Below, one piece after another: positions 1 through 9,013 of a stretch of DNA of 64,000 nucleotides. The notes under the pieces were generated by a model. That model was not told the DNA's origin and ran no database searches. It saw only the letters and a program-made list of their open reading frames with translations. Position 1 is the first letter of the stretch. Every line of letters begins with the position of its first letter. The stretch is from a bacterium D16-36. GTDB lineage: Bacteria; Bacillota; Clostridia; Lachnospirales; Lachnospiraceae. Location of the stretch: assembly GCA_003611745.1 (NCBI GenBank), contig RAYF01000008.1, forward strand, positions 1 to 64,000, read 5' to 3'. A program made the position numbers and the translations under genes.

Positions 1-65
1 TGAGGTATCGGCATTGGTTGTAATGGTAACTACGGCGAATTTTATGTGAGTTTATACTGCCGTGA

Positions 66-176
66 ATAATTCAGGATAATATTTCTAACAAAGAGAACCA
101 AAGAGTGCCAACATGCCCTAAAGATAAAGAGAAGTGCATTGTGGCAGCGCTAAAGCATTTTAAGGAAATATCATGA
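66..176 (+). pseudogene. Remnant of an RlmD/RumA-type methyltransferase C-terminal tail
   Basis: One frame reads open from just after a stop at 63-65 to the TGA at 174-176. It ends in a tail of the pattern KENQRVPTCP..KEK..., then AALKHFKEI. That matches the extreme C-terminus I know from Clostridial RlmD/RumA-type proteins and their fused derivatives (CPPEKE, then ALKHF, then MI), and it resembles the end of the adjacent recombinase (AEKAEAIKEALKHFEII). There is no start codon or catalytic domain, so it is a fragment. Bases 1-69 hold a short open frame ending YCRE-stop that I do not recognise. Family assignment is from memory of the motif. Confidence 0.5.
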
Positions 177-212
177 TAGATTTTCGGTTTATAGTGCAGA
201 GAGGAGAGTGTA

Positions 213-2213
213 GTGGTGAGAAAAGCCAGATGTTACATATATATAAGAGTGTCTACCAATATGCAAGTAGATGGTTATAGTTTGGATGCACAGCGGGATA
301 GAATCACAAAGTTTGCTGAGTATCAGAACATGGAGATTGTACACGAGTATTGTGATGCAGGTAAATCCGGAAAAAGTGTATCAGGCAGACCGGAATTTCA
401 AAAGATGCTGGATGATATTTCATACAACACAGATAATATTGATTATATACTTGTATTCAAATTATCACGATTTGGACGAAATGCGGCAGATGTATTGAAC
501 TCCTTACAGTTTATTCAGGATTACGGTGTTAATTTAATCTGTGTGGAGGATGGTATAGATTCATCGAAAGACTCTGGTAAGTTGACGATTACAGTATTAT
601 CTGCTGTTGCAGAGATAGAGCGTGAGAATATTCTGATCCAGACTATGGAAGGAAGACGACAGAAGGCCAGGGAAGGCAAGTGGAATGGTGGCATTGCTCC
701 ATATGGATATAAGCTGGACAGCGAGAATGATACAATAGTCATAGATCCTGAGACATCAACTATTGTCAAACAGATATATAAAATGTATGTTGATGATGAT
801 ATGGGTTTGGTAGAGATTGCAGATTACTTAAACAATCATGGATATAAGAAGAAAAAACATCGTCCAAGAGATTTAGATTATTTTACTGCTAATTTTATCC
901 GCACTGTGGTTGATAATCCGGTATATGTAGGTAAAATATCTTATGGTCGGAACAAGACAGAGAAAGTCAAGGGGACAAGAGATGAATACCGGAGGGTAAA
1001 AACAGATGATTATATGTTGACGGAAGGTCTTCATGAGGCAATAATAGATGAGGATTTGTGGGAAGGTGCACAGGCAAAAAACAGAAGAGTAGCTACAAGA
1101 TTAAAGAAAAAGCATAGCTTAGATCATGAACATCTTCTTTCTGGATTGATTAAATGTCCGGTATGTGGAGGTACTATTACTGGGACGACAGCAAAGCGGA
1201 AAAATAAAAAGACAGGTGAACACACATATGATTATTACTACCGATGTCATAATAGAAAACGCTTAGAAGATGGACGGTATTGTGATTTTAAAACATCATA
1301 TAGGGAAGAGCTGTTTGATAAAGAAGTCTTTGATGTAATAAAAAGTTTTGTGTCCAGCGAAGGGTGTCGCAGGGAGATAATGAAACACTTGGATGATAAT
1401 GTAGATGTTTCGGGGCTTGAGGTGGAGCGAACGCAACTGAAAAACCAACTAAAGCAGGTAGTCGGTGCTAAAGATAAGCTGCAGGAGAGAATGGACAACC
1501 TGAGTGTGGAGGATAAACATTATGATAGAAAATATGAAGACATGAGTATCCGCTGGTCGAATCTTTATGATAAGCTCAATAATATAGAAGAGAATATACG
1601 GGTTATAAGCAGAAGAATCAGTCAAGTAAAACAAAAGCATTTATCTTCAAAAGAAGTCTATAAAGCACTACTAAACTTTGATGTACTATATAGCAATATG
1701 ACAGATGAGGAAAGAAAAGAGTTTTATCAGGACTTCATTGAAGAAATAAATGTACATCAGGACAGAAATAGGTCTGAACGGATGGTAAAAAGTATTTTAT
1801 TTAAGTTTCCTTTGTATTATAATGGTCAAGTAGGCAACGAGATTTTGTTGCCCAAAGATTTTACCGTTGAGACGGTTGTAATGCTTTCCCACAAAAAACC
1901 TGACAGCGTAATCAACGTAAAAGTCGAGTTTGGCGAGGGTGAGGGCAAAGTGCCGCTTGATAATATTGCCAAGAGAGCCGAAGCGTACAAGCCGAAAGAG
2001 CGAGTTACATATAAGATGATTAAGGAATACATAGAAGCGAAATATGGCTTCAAAGTACATACCGCATATATCGCAGAGGTAAAAAGGGAGTTAGGATTGC
2101 CGATGTATGATGCTCCTAATGCGGTAGAGGAATTAAAACAGCCGAGAAAGCATCCGACGGCGGAGAAAGCGGAAGCGATAAAGGAAGCATTGAAACATTT
2201 TGAGATAATTTAA
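213..2213 (+). CDS. Large serine recombinase fused to an RlmD C-terminal segment
   Basis: This is a site-specific recombinase of the large serine (TnpX-like) class, which excises and integrates a mobile element. The N-terminal resolvase domain has YIRVS with catalytic Ser14. It is followed by a recombinase domain (about 165-300), a zinc ribbon (CPVCGG near 316, then CHN and CDF), and a coiled coil (about 400-470). From about residue 551 the protein changes character. VETVVMLS is the end motif of RumA/RlmD methyltransferases, and the following stretch (VTYKMIKEYIEAKYGFKVHTAYIAEVKR, cited in parts: VTYKMIKEY, AYIAEVKR) is the C-terminal extension of Clostridial RlmD. I infer that the gene lies at the element end and reads through the attachment site into the interrupted host gene. 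Start is GTG 213 or GTG 216, behind GAGGAGAG. Confidence 0.9.
   Translation: MVRKARCYIYIRVSTNMQVDGYSLDAQRDRITKFAEYQNMEIVHEYCDAGKSGKSVSGRPEFQKMLDDISYNTDNIDYILVFKLSRFGRNAADVLNSLQFIQDYGVNLICVEDGIDSSKDSGKLTITVLSAVAEIERENILIQTMEGRRQKAREGKWNGGIAPYGYKLDSENDTIVIDPETSTIVKQIYKMYVDDDMGLVEIADYLNNHGYKKKKHRPRDLDYFTANFIRTVVDNPVYVGKISYGRNKTEKVKGTRDEYRRVKTDDYMLTEGLHEAIIDEDLWEGAQAKNRRVATRLKKKHSLDHEHLLSGLIKCPVCGGTITGTTAKRKNKKTGEHTYDYYYRCHNRKRLEDGRYCDFKTSYREELFDKEVFDVIKSFVSSEGCRREIMKHLDDNVDVSGLEVERTQLKNQLKQVVGAKDKLQERMDNLSVEDKHYDRKYEDMSIRWSNLYDKLNNIEENIRVISRRISQVKQKHLSSKEVYKALLNFDVLYSNMTDEERKEFYQDFIEEINVHQDRNRSERMVKSILFKFPLYYNGQVGNEILLPKDFTVETVVMLSHKKPDSVINVKVEFGEGEGKVPLDNIAKRAEAYKPKERVTYKMIKEYIEAKYGFKVHTAYIAEVKRELGLPMYDAPNAVEELKQPRKHPTAEKAEAIKEALKHFEII
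1863..1890. other. Putative attachment-site junction (att core near GTTGAGA)
   Basis: Recombinase coding sequence meets RlmD-like C-terminal coding sequence here. The segment contains GTTGAGA, which is also present at 5803-5809 in the decayed RlmD remnant at the equivalent HVE/TVE codons. A shared core at the motif encoding VE(T/S)V is what a crossover inside rlmD would give. The exact crossover dinucleotide cannot be fixed without the empty site. Confidence 0.4.
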
Positions 2214-2220
2214 CTAATAT

Positions 2221-2250
2221 AGTCGTCTGATGTTGTGCAGGCGACTTTTC
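2221..2250 (+). terminator. Rho-independent terminator after the recombinase
   Basis: The arms AGTCGTCTG and CAGGCGACT pair over 9 bp, with one G-T, around an 8-base loop, and are followed by TTTT. It sits 7 bases after the recombinase stop. Confidence 0.75.
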
Positions 2251-2291
2251 TAGTTTAGGCAGTATGGAACTTATTTTTTGTCCTAAAATAG

Positions 2292-2320
2292 TGTTGTTTT
2301 GTCCCGATATGTGATATAAT
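2292..2320 (+). promoter_or_regulatory. Promoter of the AAA ATPase-protease operon
   Basis: A perfect TATAAT at 2315-2320 has an extended -10 TG at 2312-2313. A weak -35 (TGTTGT) lies 17 bp upstream. It is about 30 bp before the GTG of the ATPase gene, so this two-gene unit has its own promoter, separate from the recombinase. Confidence 0.6.
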
Positions 2321-2349
2321 ATAAAAAAGGTAATTGGAGGTGCGCTCTT

Positions 2350-3417
2350 GTGAAAAAACAAAATATATTAAACTTGATAAAATATCATGTTGAAAAGAAT
2401 GAGAATGCATTTAGAAATGAGGCAGTTGGCATAGCGAAATATTTTGATGCTATTGGTGATTATCAGCTGGCTGAATATATAATGGGGTTAATAGCAGAAA
2501 CCAACTTGTATGTTCCGCAGGCTAGTGATTTTGAAAGTGAATTTTTAAAACAAATAGATATTAGAGAAATGCAACCATTGAATTTACCAGTAGCAATATC
2601 TAATGATATAAAAGGTATTATTAATGCAGTTAATCATAATATTGGGATAAATAAGTTTTTACTTGAGGGACTGCCAGGTAGTGGAAAAACGGAAGCTGCG
2701 AAACATATAGCAAGGCTGCTTGGCAGAACATTATATTGTGTTGATTTTGAGCATTTAATTGATAGTAAACTAGGTCAAACTAATAAAAATATAGTCAGTG
2801 TTTTTGCTGAGATAAATATGATTCCATATTCAAATAAAGTTGTTATTTTATTCGATGAAATAGATGTGATTGCCTTGGATAGAGTTAATAGGAATGATGT
2901 GCGAGAAATGGGGCGGGTTACTTCAACTATATTGAGAGAGCTTGATAGATTGACTGATTTAAACAAGGAAATAGTAATTATTGCGACAACAAATTTGTAT
3001 TCCAATTTTGATAAAGCTCTAATTAGACGTTTTGATGCAGTGATTAATTTTAATAAATATAGTAAAGAAGATTTATTGGAAGTCGCAGAGTATTATTTTG
3101 CATCTTTTATTAAAAATTTTAAAGGCATTCCTAAAGATACCAGATTGTTTAAGAAAGTATTGAGGGTATCGTCTGATTTGCCTTACCCAGGAGAATTGAA
3201 GAATATTATAAAAACCTCTTTGGCATTCAGCGATGCAAATATAGAATATGATTATTTGAGAAGGCTTTATAATTATTTGATAGGTAATTTAGAAGAAACA
3301 GATATAGAACAACTTCATGCACAAGGATTTACGGTCAGAGAAATAGAAAAACTCAAAGGAGAATCTAAAAGTACTGTATCCAGAAAATTAAGCAAGGGGG
3401 AAGAAATTAATGAATAA
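2350..3417 (+). CDS. AAA+ ATPase with C-terminal HTH-like tail, paired with S8 protease
   Basis: This is a AAA-family ATPase with the central module intact: Walker A GLPGSGKT at residues 107-114, Walker B VVILFDEID ending near 172, and a sensor-like ATTN at about 218-221 followed by an arginine pair in ALIRRFD. The order resembles classical proteasome/FtsH/ClpX-like AAA+ proteins, which remodel or unfold partners. The last about 35 residues (FTVREIEKLKGESKSTVSRKL, in parts FTVREIEKL and STVSRKL) look like a resolvase-type helix-turn-helix. The GTG start follows GGAGG by 9 bases. The 3' end overlaps the next gene, a subtilase, by 8 bases, so the two are translationally coupled. I infer that the ATPase controls or feeds the protease. 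Its biological target is unknown. Confidence 0.85.
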   Translation: MKKQNILNLIKYHVEKNENAFRNEAVGIAKYFDAIGDYQLAEYIMGLIAETNLYVPQASDFESEFLKQIDIREMQPLNLPVAISNDIKGIINAVNHNIGINKFLLEGLPGSGKTEAAKHIARLLGRTLYCVDFEHLIDSKLGQTNKNIVSVFAEINMIPYSNKVVILFDEIDVIALDRVNRNDVREMGRVTSTILRELDRLTDLNKEIVIIATTNLYSNFDKALIRRFDAVINFNKYSKEDLLEVAEYYFASFIKNFKGIPKDTRLFKKVLRVSSDLPYPGELKNIIKTSLAFSDANIEYDYLRRLYNYLIGNLEETDIEQLHAQGFTVREIEKLKGESKSTVSRKLSKGEEINE

Positions 3418-5644
3418 TGTACTGGAATTAAAGGGAAAGAGATTTATTCAAGCCTCAAAAACTGGTAGTGGTGGCGGAGCATCCATGAATAGCAAAAAAA
3501 TAGTAACAAGAGAGCAGTTACTTAGACTGATAAAAAGTATAAGTCAAATTAAAGAATTTTGGAAACAAGAAAAAAGACCCTTTGAGGGGATATTGATTAG
3601 TGTTCATTATAATAAAATAGTTGCAAAGAGTAATCGAATTGCAGGATTGTTTAAAGGAAAAGATTCTAATTATGCTATTGTGGGCGCAAAATTTAACAAA
3701 GGAAAAACGAAACATATTATTACGTACTTTCTTGATATGAAAGATTTGGATGAAAGTATAGAATTACTTTTAAAAACAAGTGATATAATTAAAGTAAAGT
3801 TTCAAAATGGAATAGATAAAGTTACTTTTGATGATAGAAAAAAAATAGATATAATACCATTCTCTAGATTTTCGATAACAAAATCTACGTTTAAACAGGT
3901 AGTTGCAGATGTTTCATATATTGAAGATTTTGAGGTGGAAATGGCAACGCCCCAATTAAAACAAAGTATCATTACATTGTATAATACGCATACAGATACA
4001 AAAATATTATTTAAAAATATTGGAATTGACATTTTAAAAAGTAGAATATTGGATAATCAGACAGTGTTTTTAGATGAAAACCAATTACAGATTTTATTTG
4101 AGAAAGCACCGTATCTTGTTTCTATGGCAACAGAGGATTTATCAGAATTATCTCCAGAAGACTTCATTCAGGAATATCAGCAAGGGACTCTGTATATGCC
4201 TTCGCCAACTATTGAGCCAACTGTTGGAGTAATTGATACGTTGTTTGACAAACGTGTCTATTTTGGCGAATGGGTAGAGTATCATGATATGGTTGATGAT
4301 AATCTTCCTAAAAATCCAGATGATTATCGTCATGGTACAGCGGTGGATTCTATTATTGTAGATGGTGCAAGATTAAATCCTTGGCTTGATGACGGATGTG
4401 GCAGATTTAGGGTACGCCATTTTGGTGTCGCAATAGGTTCAAAATTTTCTTCTTTTACTATTACAAAACAGATAAAAGAGATTATTGCAAACAATAAAGA
4501 TATAAAGGTTTGGAATATTTCGCTCGGAAGTAATCAAGAAGTGAATGACAATTTTATTTCTGCAGAGGCAGCTATATTAGATAAAATCCAATATGAAAAT
4601 GATGTTATTTTTGTTGTTGCAGGGACGAATAAGCCTAGTGCTGATATCGAGAAAATAGGTTCGCCTGCTGATTCAATAAACAGTATGGTAGTTAATGCAG
4701 TAACCCAAAATGGTTTGTCGACTAAGTATGCAAGAAGAGGATTGGCGTTATCCTTTTTTGCGAAACCGGATGTTAGTTATTATGGTGGGAGTGAAGAAAA
4801 ATATATTAAGGTTTGTGAACCATTAGGGGAAGCAAATGTTGCTGGTACTTCATTTGCAGCTCCTTGGATTGCCCGAAAATTGTCTTACTTGATTGATATT
4901 TTAGGATTGAATAGAGAAGTTGCAAAAGCGATGATTATTGATGCTGCAAGAGACTGGAATGAAAAACCGACACCAGAAGAGGTTGCCTTATATGGACATG
5001 GTATAGTACCTATTAAAATAGATGATATTGTTCATACAAAAGAAGATGAAATTAAATTTCTGGTATATGATGTGAGTGAAAAATGGAATACATATAATTA
5101 TTATTTTCCAGTTCCAATTAAAGATGACAAATATCCTTATATTGCAAGGGCAACGATGTGTTATTTTCCTATGTGTGATAGAACGCAAGGTGTTGATTAT
5201 ACAAATACAGAACTTAATTTACATTTTGGCAGAATCAATAATAAAGGAAAGATAGAGGATATTAAGGGCGATAAACAGAATCAGGATGTAATATTAGATA
5301 ACGAAAGATATTTCCTTTTGGAGGGTGAAGCAAGAGAAAGATTTAGAAAATGGGATAATGTAAAATATATTGCAGAAAGACCAAAAAACAAAATGATGCC
5401 GAAGAAATCTTATGATAATAAAAATTGGGGAATGGAGATAAAAACAAATAACCGCTTAGACCCTACAGATGGAATAGGGGTTCGCTTTGGTGTTGTAGTT
5501 ACATTAAAAGAAATCAATGGTGTCAATAGAATAGATGAATTTATTAAGAATTGTACCCTGAATGGTTGGTTAGTTAATGAAATTGATGTTCAGACAAGAG
5601 TTGATATTAATAAAAAAGTCAATGAGGACATTGAATTTGAGTAA
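3410..5644 (+). CDS. Subtilisin-like (S8) serine protease of the AAA-S8 module
   Basis: This is a 744-residue subtilase with a complete triad: Asp276 in GVIDT, His308 in YRHGTA, and Ser481 in GTSFAAP. About 265 residues precede the catalytic domain, and a beta-rich domain of about 190 residues follows it. I see no signal peptide or membrane segment, so it should act in the cytoplasm, which is unusual for an S8 enzyme. The ATG at 3410 lies inside the end of the ATPase gene, with AAGGGGG about 10 bases upstream; an internal ATG (residue 26) is an alternative start. The gene is AT-rich like the ATPase and lies in a mobile-element context. A AAA ATPase coupled to a cytoplasmic subtilase fits a regulated-proteolysis or phage-conflict role, which is inference. 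Confidence 0.9.
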   Translation: MNNVLELKGKRFIQASKTGSGGGASMNSKKIVTREQLLRLIKSISQIKEFWKQEKRPFEGILISVHYNKIVAKSNRIAGLFKGKDSNYAIVGAKFNKGKTKHIITYFLDMKDLDESIELLLKTSDIIKVKFQNGIDKVTFDDRKKIDIIPFSRFSITKSTFKQVVADVSYIEDFEVEMATPQLKQSIITLYNTHTDTKILFKNIGIDILKSRILDNQTVFLDENQLQILFEKAPYLVSMATEDLSELSPEDFIQEYQQGTLYMPSPTIEPTVGVIDTLFDKRVYFGEWVEYHDMVDDNLPKNPDDYRHGTAVDSIIVDGARLNPWLDDGCGRFRVRHFGVAIGSKFSSFTITKQIKEIIANNKDIKVWNISLGSNQEVNDNFISAEAAILDKIQYENDVIFVVAGTNKPSADIEKIGSPADSINSMVVNAVTQNGLSTKYARRGLALSFFAKPDVSYYGGSEEKYIKVCEPLGEANVAGTSFAAPWIARKLSYLIDILGLNREVAKAMIIDAARDWNEKPTPEEVALYGHGIVPIKIDDIVHTKEDEIKFLVYDVSEKWNTYNYYFPVPIKDDKYPYIARATMCYFPMCDRTQGVDYTNTELNLHFGRINNKGKIEDIKGDKQNQDVILDNERYFLLEGEARERFRKWDNVKYIAERPKNKMMPKKSYDNKNWGMEIKTNNRLDPTDGIGVRFGVVVTLKEINGVNRIDEFIKNCTLNGWLVNEIDVQTRVDINKKVNEDIEFE

Positions 5645-5778
5645 ATATAGTTGATATTTTCTAACAGAAAAGATTTTGCGGTGGAAAGTGTAAATTAGAG
5701 GACATTTTGTGGGAAAAGGGACGCACGAGCAGTATTAGTACTGTATAAATATTGCTTATATTTCCGCAATATTGTGAG

Positions 5779-5963
5779 GATATGTTCTAATTTGGTACTC
5801 ATGTTGAGAGCGTATGTTTATTGTCAAAACTTCATTCAGACCAACATATTGAGGTTGAATTTCAGATGGAAGAGCTTGTTTGACTGCTGCGGAGAGTAAG
5901 GCAACCTACAAGGAAATCAAGGATTATGTGTTGGAGCATACGGGGAACACTTGCTATAGATGA
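5779..5963 (+). pseudogene. Decayed RlmD/RumA C-terminal fragment (in the 340-bp gap 5645-5984)
   Basis: Frame by frame the stretch reads DMF, a stop, then HVESVCLLSK (from 5800) and a hydrophilic run ending QMEEL. A frameshift near 5880 is followed by TAAESKATYKEIKDYVLEHTG (given as AESKATYKEIKDY and VLEHTG) and a stop at 5961. The DMFP..HVE.VVLLSK pattern is the conserved end of RumA/RlmD/TrmA-type uracil-5 methyltransferases. The ESKATY..IK.YVLE segment is the extension seen in Clostridial versions. A stop and a frameshift make it non-functional. The rest of the gap, 5645-5778, shows nothing I can name. Confidence 0.55.
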
Positions 5964-5984
5964 GGATATGGAGGTAGAGGTTTA

Positions 5985-8760
5985 GTGAAAGGTTCAGAAG
6001 CAAAAATGACTGGTTTCATGGAAGGCGCGGACAAGCGTTACGTGATTCCTGTATACCAGAGAAAGTATGATTGGAAATATGAAAACTGCCACCAGTTATA
6101 CGATGATTTAAAGAAAATAGTAACAGATGATAGAGACAGCCATTTCTTTGGTAGCATCGTGTCTGCTGTTGTTCCAAATGGCAGTAAAATCGAATATCAC
6201 ATCATTGATGGTCAGCAAAGATTAACGACTATAACTTTACTGCTTTTAGCACTTTGTAATCTTATAGCACAAGGAAAAGTAACGACTAACGAAGGAAAGC
6301 TTGATGAACAGATTAGCCAGCGTTTCCTTATCTCTCCTTGGGCTAGCGAAGATGACAAGATTAAGCTTCGCCCGGTTAAGAGTGATAGAGAAGCACTTGC
6401 TAAATTGTTTGGTGACAAAGAGGACTATGATCGTAGTTCAAACCTTACAATCAATTACCAGTTCTTTTATGACATGGTGATGAAAGAGGAAGTTCCAGTA
6501 GCAGATTTATATGGTGCCATCGGTAAGCTTGAAATCATCAGTATTACATTAGACCAAGGTGATAATGCACAGCTTATTTTTGAAAGCTTGAACTCAACTG
6601 GTCTTGCACTTACTGAAGGTGACAAAATCAGAAACTATGTATTGATGGGCCTTCCTGCACAGGACCAGACTAAGTATTACGACACATACTGGGCTAAAAT
6701 TGAGAAATGTACAGCCAATAATGTTAGTGGATTTGTGAGAGATTATTTAAGTATTAAGATTGCATCAGGATGGTAAGTTAACTACAGATGATGTATTGAG
6801 AGTATTTTTAATCACAGAAAATTACTTATTCAGAAGAAATATCGGTGAAGTGCCTACAAATGCATTGAACAAGATTTTCTTGAATTTAAATAAAGAAATC
6901 ATCCGCTACGATAATACTGCAGATGATTATGTCTCAAAGTTTATTTATGCATTGCTTTCTAAGAAAGAGAGCGGTCGTTTCCCGGATGATAATGAATTCA
7001 GATTGGCACTTGCTGAAAAGCAGGTATATCAGATGCGTGGTAAGTATAAGGCTTATTTATTTGAACGTTTTGAAAACTACGGAACTATTGAAACTAAGGA
7101 TGTTTACACCCATCTTGATAATAACGTTTATACCATCGAACATATTATGCCACAGCATTTAACTCCGGCTTGGAATGAGAGCCTTGGGGCAAATTCGGCT
7201 GAAATACATGCGACATGGCTTCATCGTTTGGCAAACCTTACTCTGACAGGATATAATCCTAATCTGAGCAATAATACGTTCATTGAAAAACGAGATGCTA
7301 AAGAAGGTGGATATAGGGTCAGTGATTTGAAGATGAATCAGAAGATTGCTACTAAGGAGGCTTGGGGATTATCGGAGCTCGAGGAACGTAACAAGGAGAT
7401 GTTGGAATTAGCTATGGAAATCTGGGCTTATCCGGAAACCAGCTTTGTACCATCAGAGAAAGAATTTGATTCATGTACTTTGGATGATGAGAACTTCAAT
7501 CTTACTGGAAGGGATATTGCTAAGTACAGCTATTTGACTACAGAACAGCCGGTAACAAGCTGGACTGATATGTTTGAGCACATCGTTAAGTTCCTGTATC
7601 AAAAAGATAAGTCTGTGCTCATGTCACTTGCATATAGCAAGAAAGAAAGCACAGACATTGCGGCATATGTAGCAAACAATGAATCTGAACTGCGAAGTGC
7701 TTTGAAGATTGATGGGAATCTTTATGTTGAAAAGAATACAAGTACAACTTTAAAGATGTCTATCCTTCGTAGAATCTTTGCGTTATATGAGGCTGATCCG
7801 ATGGACTTAGTTTTTTATCTTAAGGATGCAGAGATGAAGAAAATCTCTGATGCAGGTAGACATGAAATAAGAAGACGATATTGGGAGTATGCACTTCCGG
7901 TTATACAAGAGAAGCATACACATCGAGGAACTTTTAGTGGATGTAATCCGACTACATCAAATACCGTTTCTGGTTTCTTTGGAATAAGTGGTTTCTGTAT
8001 TAGTTGTGTTGCAAATTATGATAATGCCCGAATTGATTTCTATTTGGGTAATGGGGAGATACAGAAAAATAAGGATACTTTTGATTTGCTGTATCAACAT
8101 AAGAATGAAATCGAAAGCAAGTTAGGAATTTCTCTTGTTTGGGATAGAGCAGACAATTATAAAGCATCATGGATGTGTTATCATCTTGATAATGTAAGTA
8201 TTACTAATGAAGCCGATTGGCCAAGAATGGCTAAGTTTCATGCTGAATGGAGCGATAAGATTTGTGATGCGATGCTTGAATACCTATTGAGTGATGAAGA
8301 TAAAAGATACAATGCCATCGTAGCTATTTTTAGAGAATGGGTGCAGTCAAAAGAAGGTGCTCATCTTGATTTGATTAGATGCAATAGAACTTATACGCGT
8401 TTTACTACAGATGGAATGACTGCAATTTTTCCAGACATCCCTGATGCACCAAGCGGATGGAATACAGATAATCATTATTTTTATGAGATTATCAATAGAA
8501 ATGGAAAGACTACATATATCCAGTTGACAATTAGCTCAAAGAATATTACTGATGAGTTCAGAACTATTTGCGACAATGTGAATAAGTATTATCCTGCTAA
8601 GATGGACAAGGATGACTGGCAGTGGAGAACTTCATTTAAGACAACAACTATCGAACTTGGTGATGAATTAGATAAGGCTGCTATTGTCGCTAAACTTGAT
8701 TCTTGTATGCAGGAGATTCTTGCATTTGAATCTGATTTGGCAGCGAAGTTAGGCAACTAA
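5985..8760 (+). pseudogene. GmrSD-type DUF262/DUF1524 protein, broken by internal deletion and frameshift
   Basis: The first part (5985-6776) carries the DUF262 ParB/Srx-like signature: IPVYQRKYDW at 21-30 and DGQQRLTT from residue 75. The second (6760-8760) carries the DUF1524 HNH-type motif EHIMPQHL with a following RLANLTLT, then a long C-terminal DUF4268-like domain. In intact family members one protein spans both, and a helical block of roughly 100-150 residues separates the DYLSIK segment from FLITENYLFRRN. Here that block is missing and the frame changes near 6755-6775. GmrSD enzymes are type IV restriction systems against modified phage DNA. GTG 5985 follows GGAGGTAGAGG. Either half might still be translated, but full function is unlikely. 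Confidence 0.75.
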
Positions 8761-8771
8761 AAGGAGGAATT

Positions 8772-8831
8772 CTATTTGAAAAAGAAGAAATAACCATCCG
8801 TTCCAGCGCATCTGAATATTTGACTTATTGA
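8772..8831 (+). pseudogene. Short remnant of a RhuM-like protein N-terminus
   Basis: Nineteen codons ending in TGA read EKEEITIRSSASEYLTY, which resembles the opening of RhuM-family (virulence RhuM / DNA-binding) proteins found in defence islands. A strong AAGGAGGAA stands just upstream (8761-8769), so the ribosome site survives although the gene is gone. The assignment rests on a short match recalled from the family. Confidence 0.35.
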
Positions 8832-8867
8832 TAAAACGTTGTCAGTAAATTTAGGGATTGTGATAGG

Positions 8868-8966
8868 TTGAAAACAGCACTTTATGAATGTCTTGGAAAA
8901 GATGATTTATCGTCAGAAAATAAGCTGGAATTTGAAAAGATAAAAATGGTTAGTTTTTATGTATAA
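8868..8966 (+). pseudogene. Remnant of a large serine recombinase N-terminus
   Basis: The open stretch RLKTALYECLGKDDLSSEN (from 8865) matches the start pattern of TnpX/Tn1549-type recombinases (TALYERLS.DD...ES). The catalytic serine position of RLS reads CLG and the reading stops after 32 codons, so it is a dead scrap. Together with the RhuM-like scrap upstream it shows repeated insertion and loss in this gap (8761-9013). Confidence 0.4.
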
Positions 8967-9013
8967 ATCGTGATTTTTTGTTTTGAGAGAATATAAGTGA
9001 AGGGGGAATATAT

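Noticed and set aside
1-69. Short open frame ending YCRE before the first RlmD scrap
   Set aside because: It is under 25 codons with a stop at position 1 and no family I can name, so it is not called as a gene.
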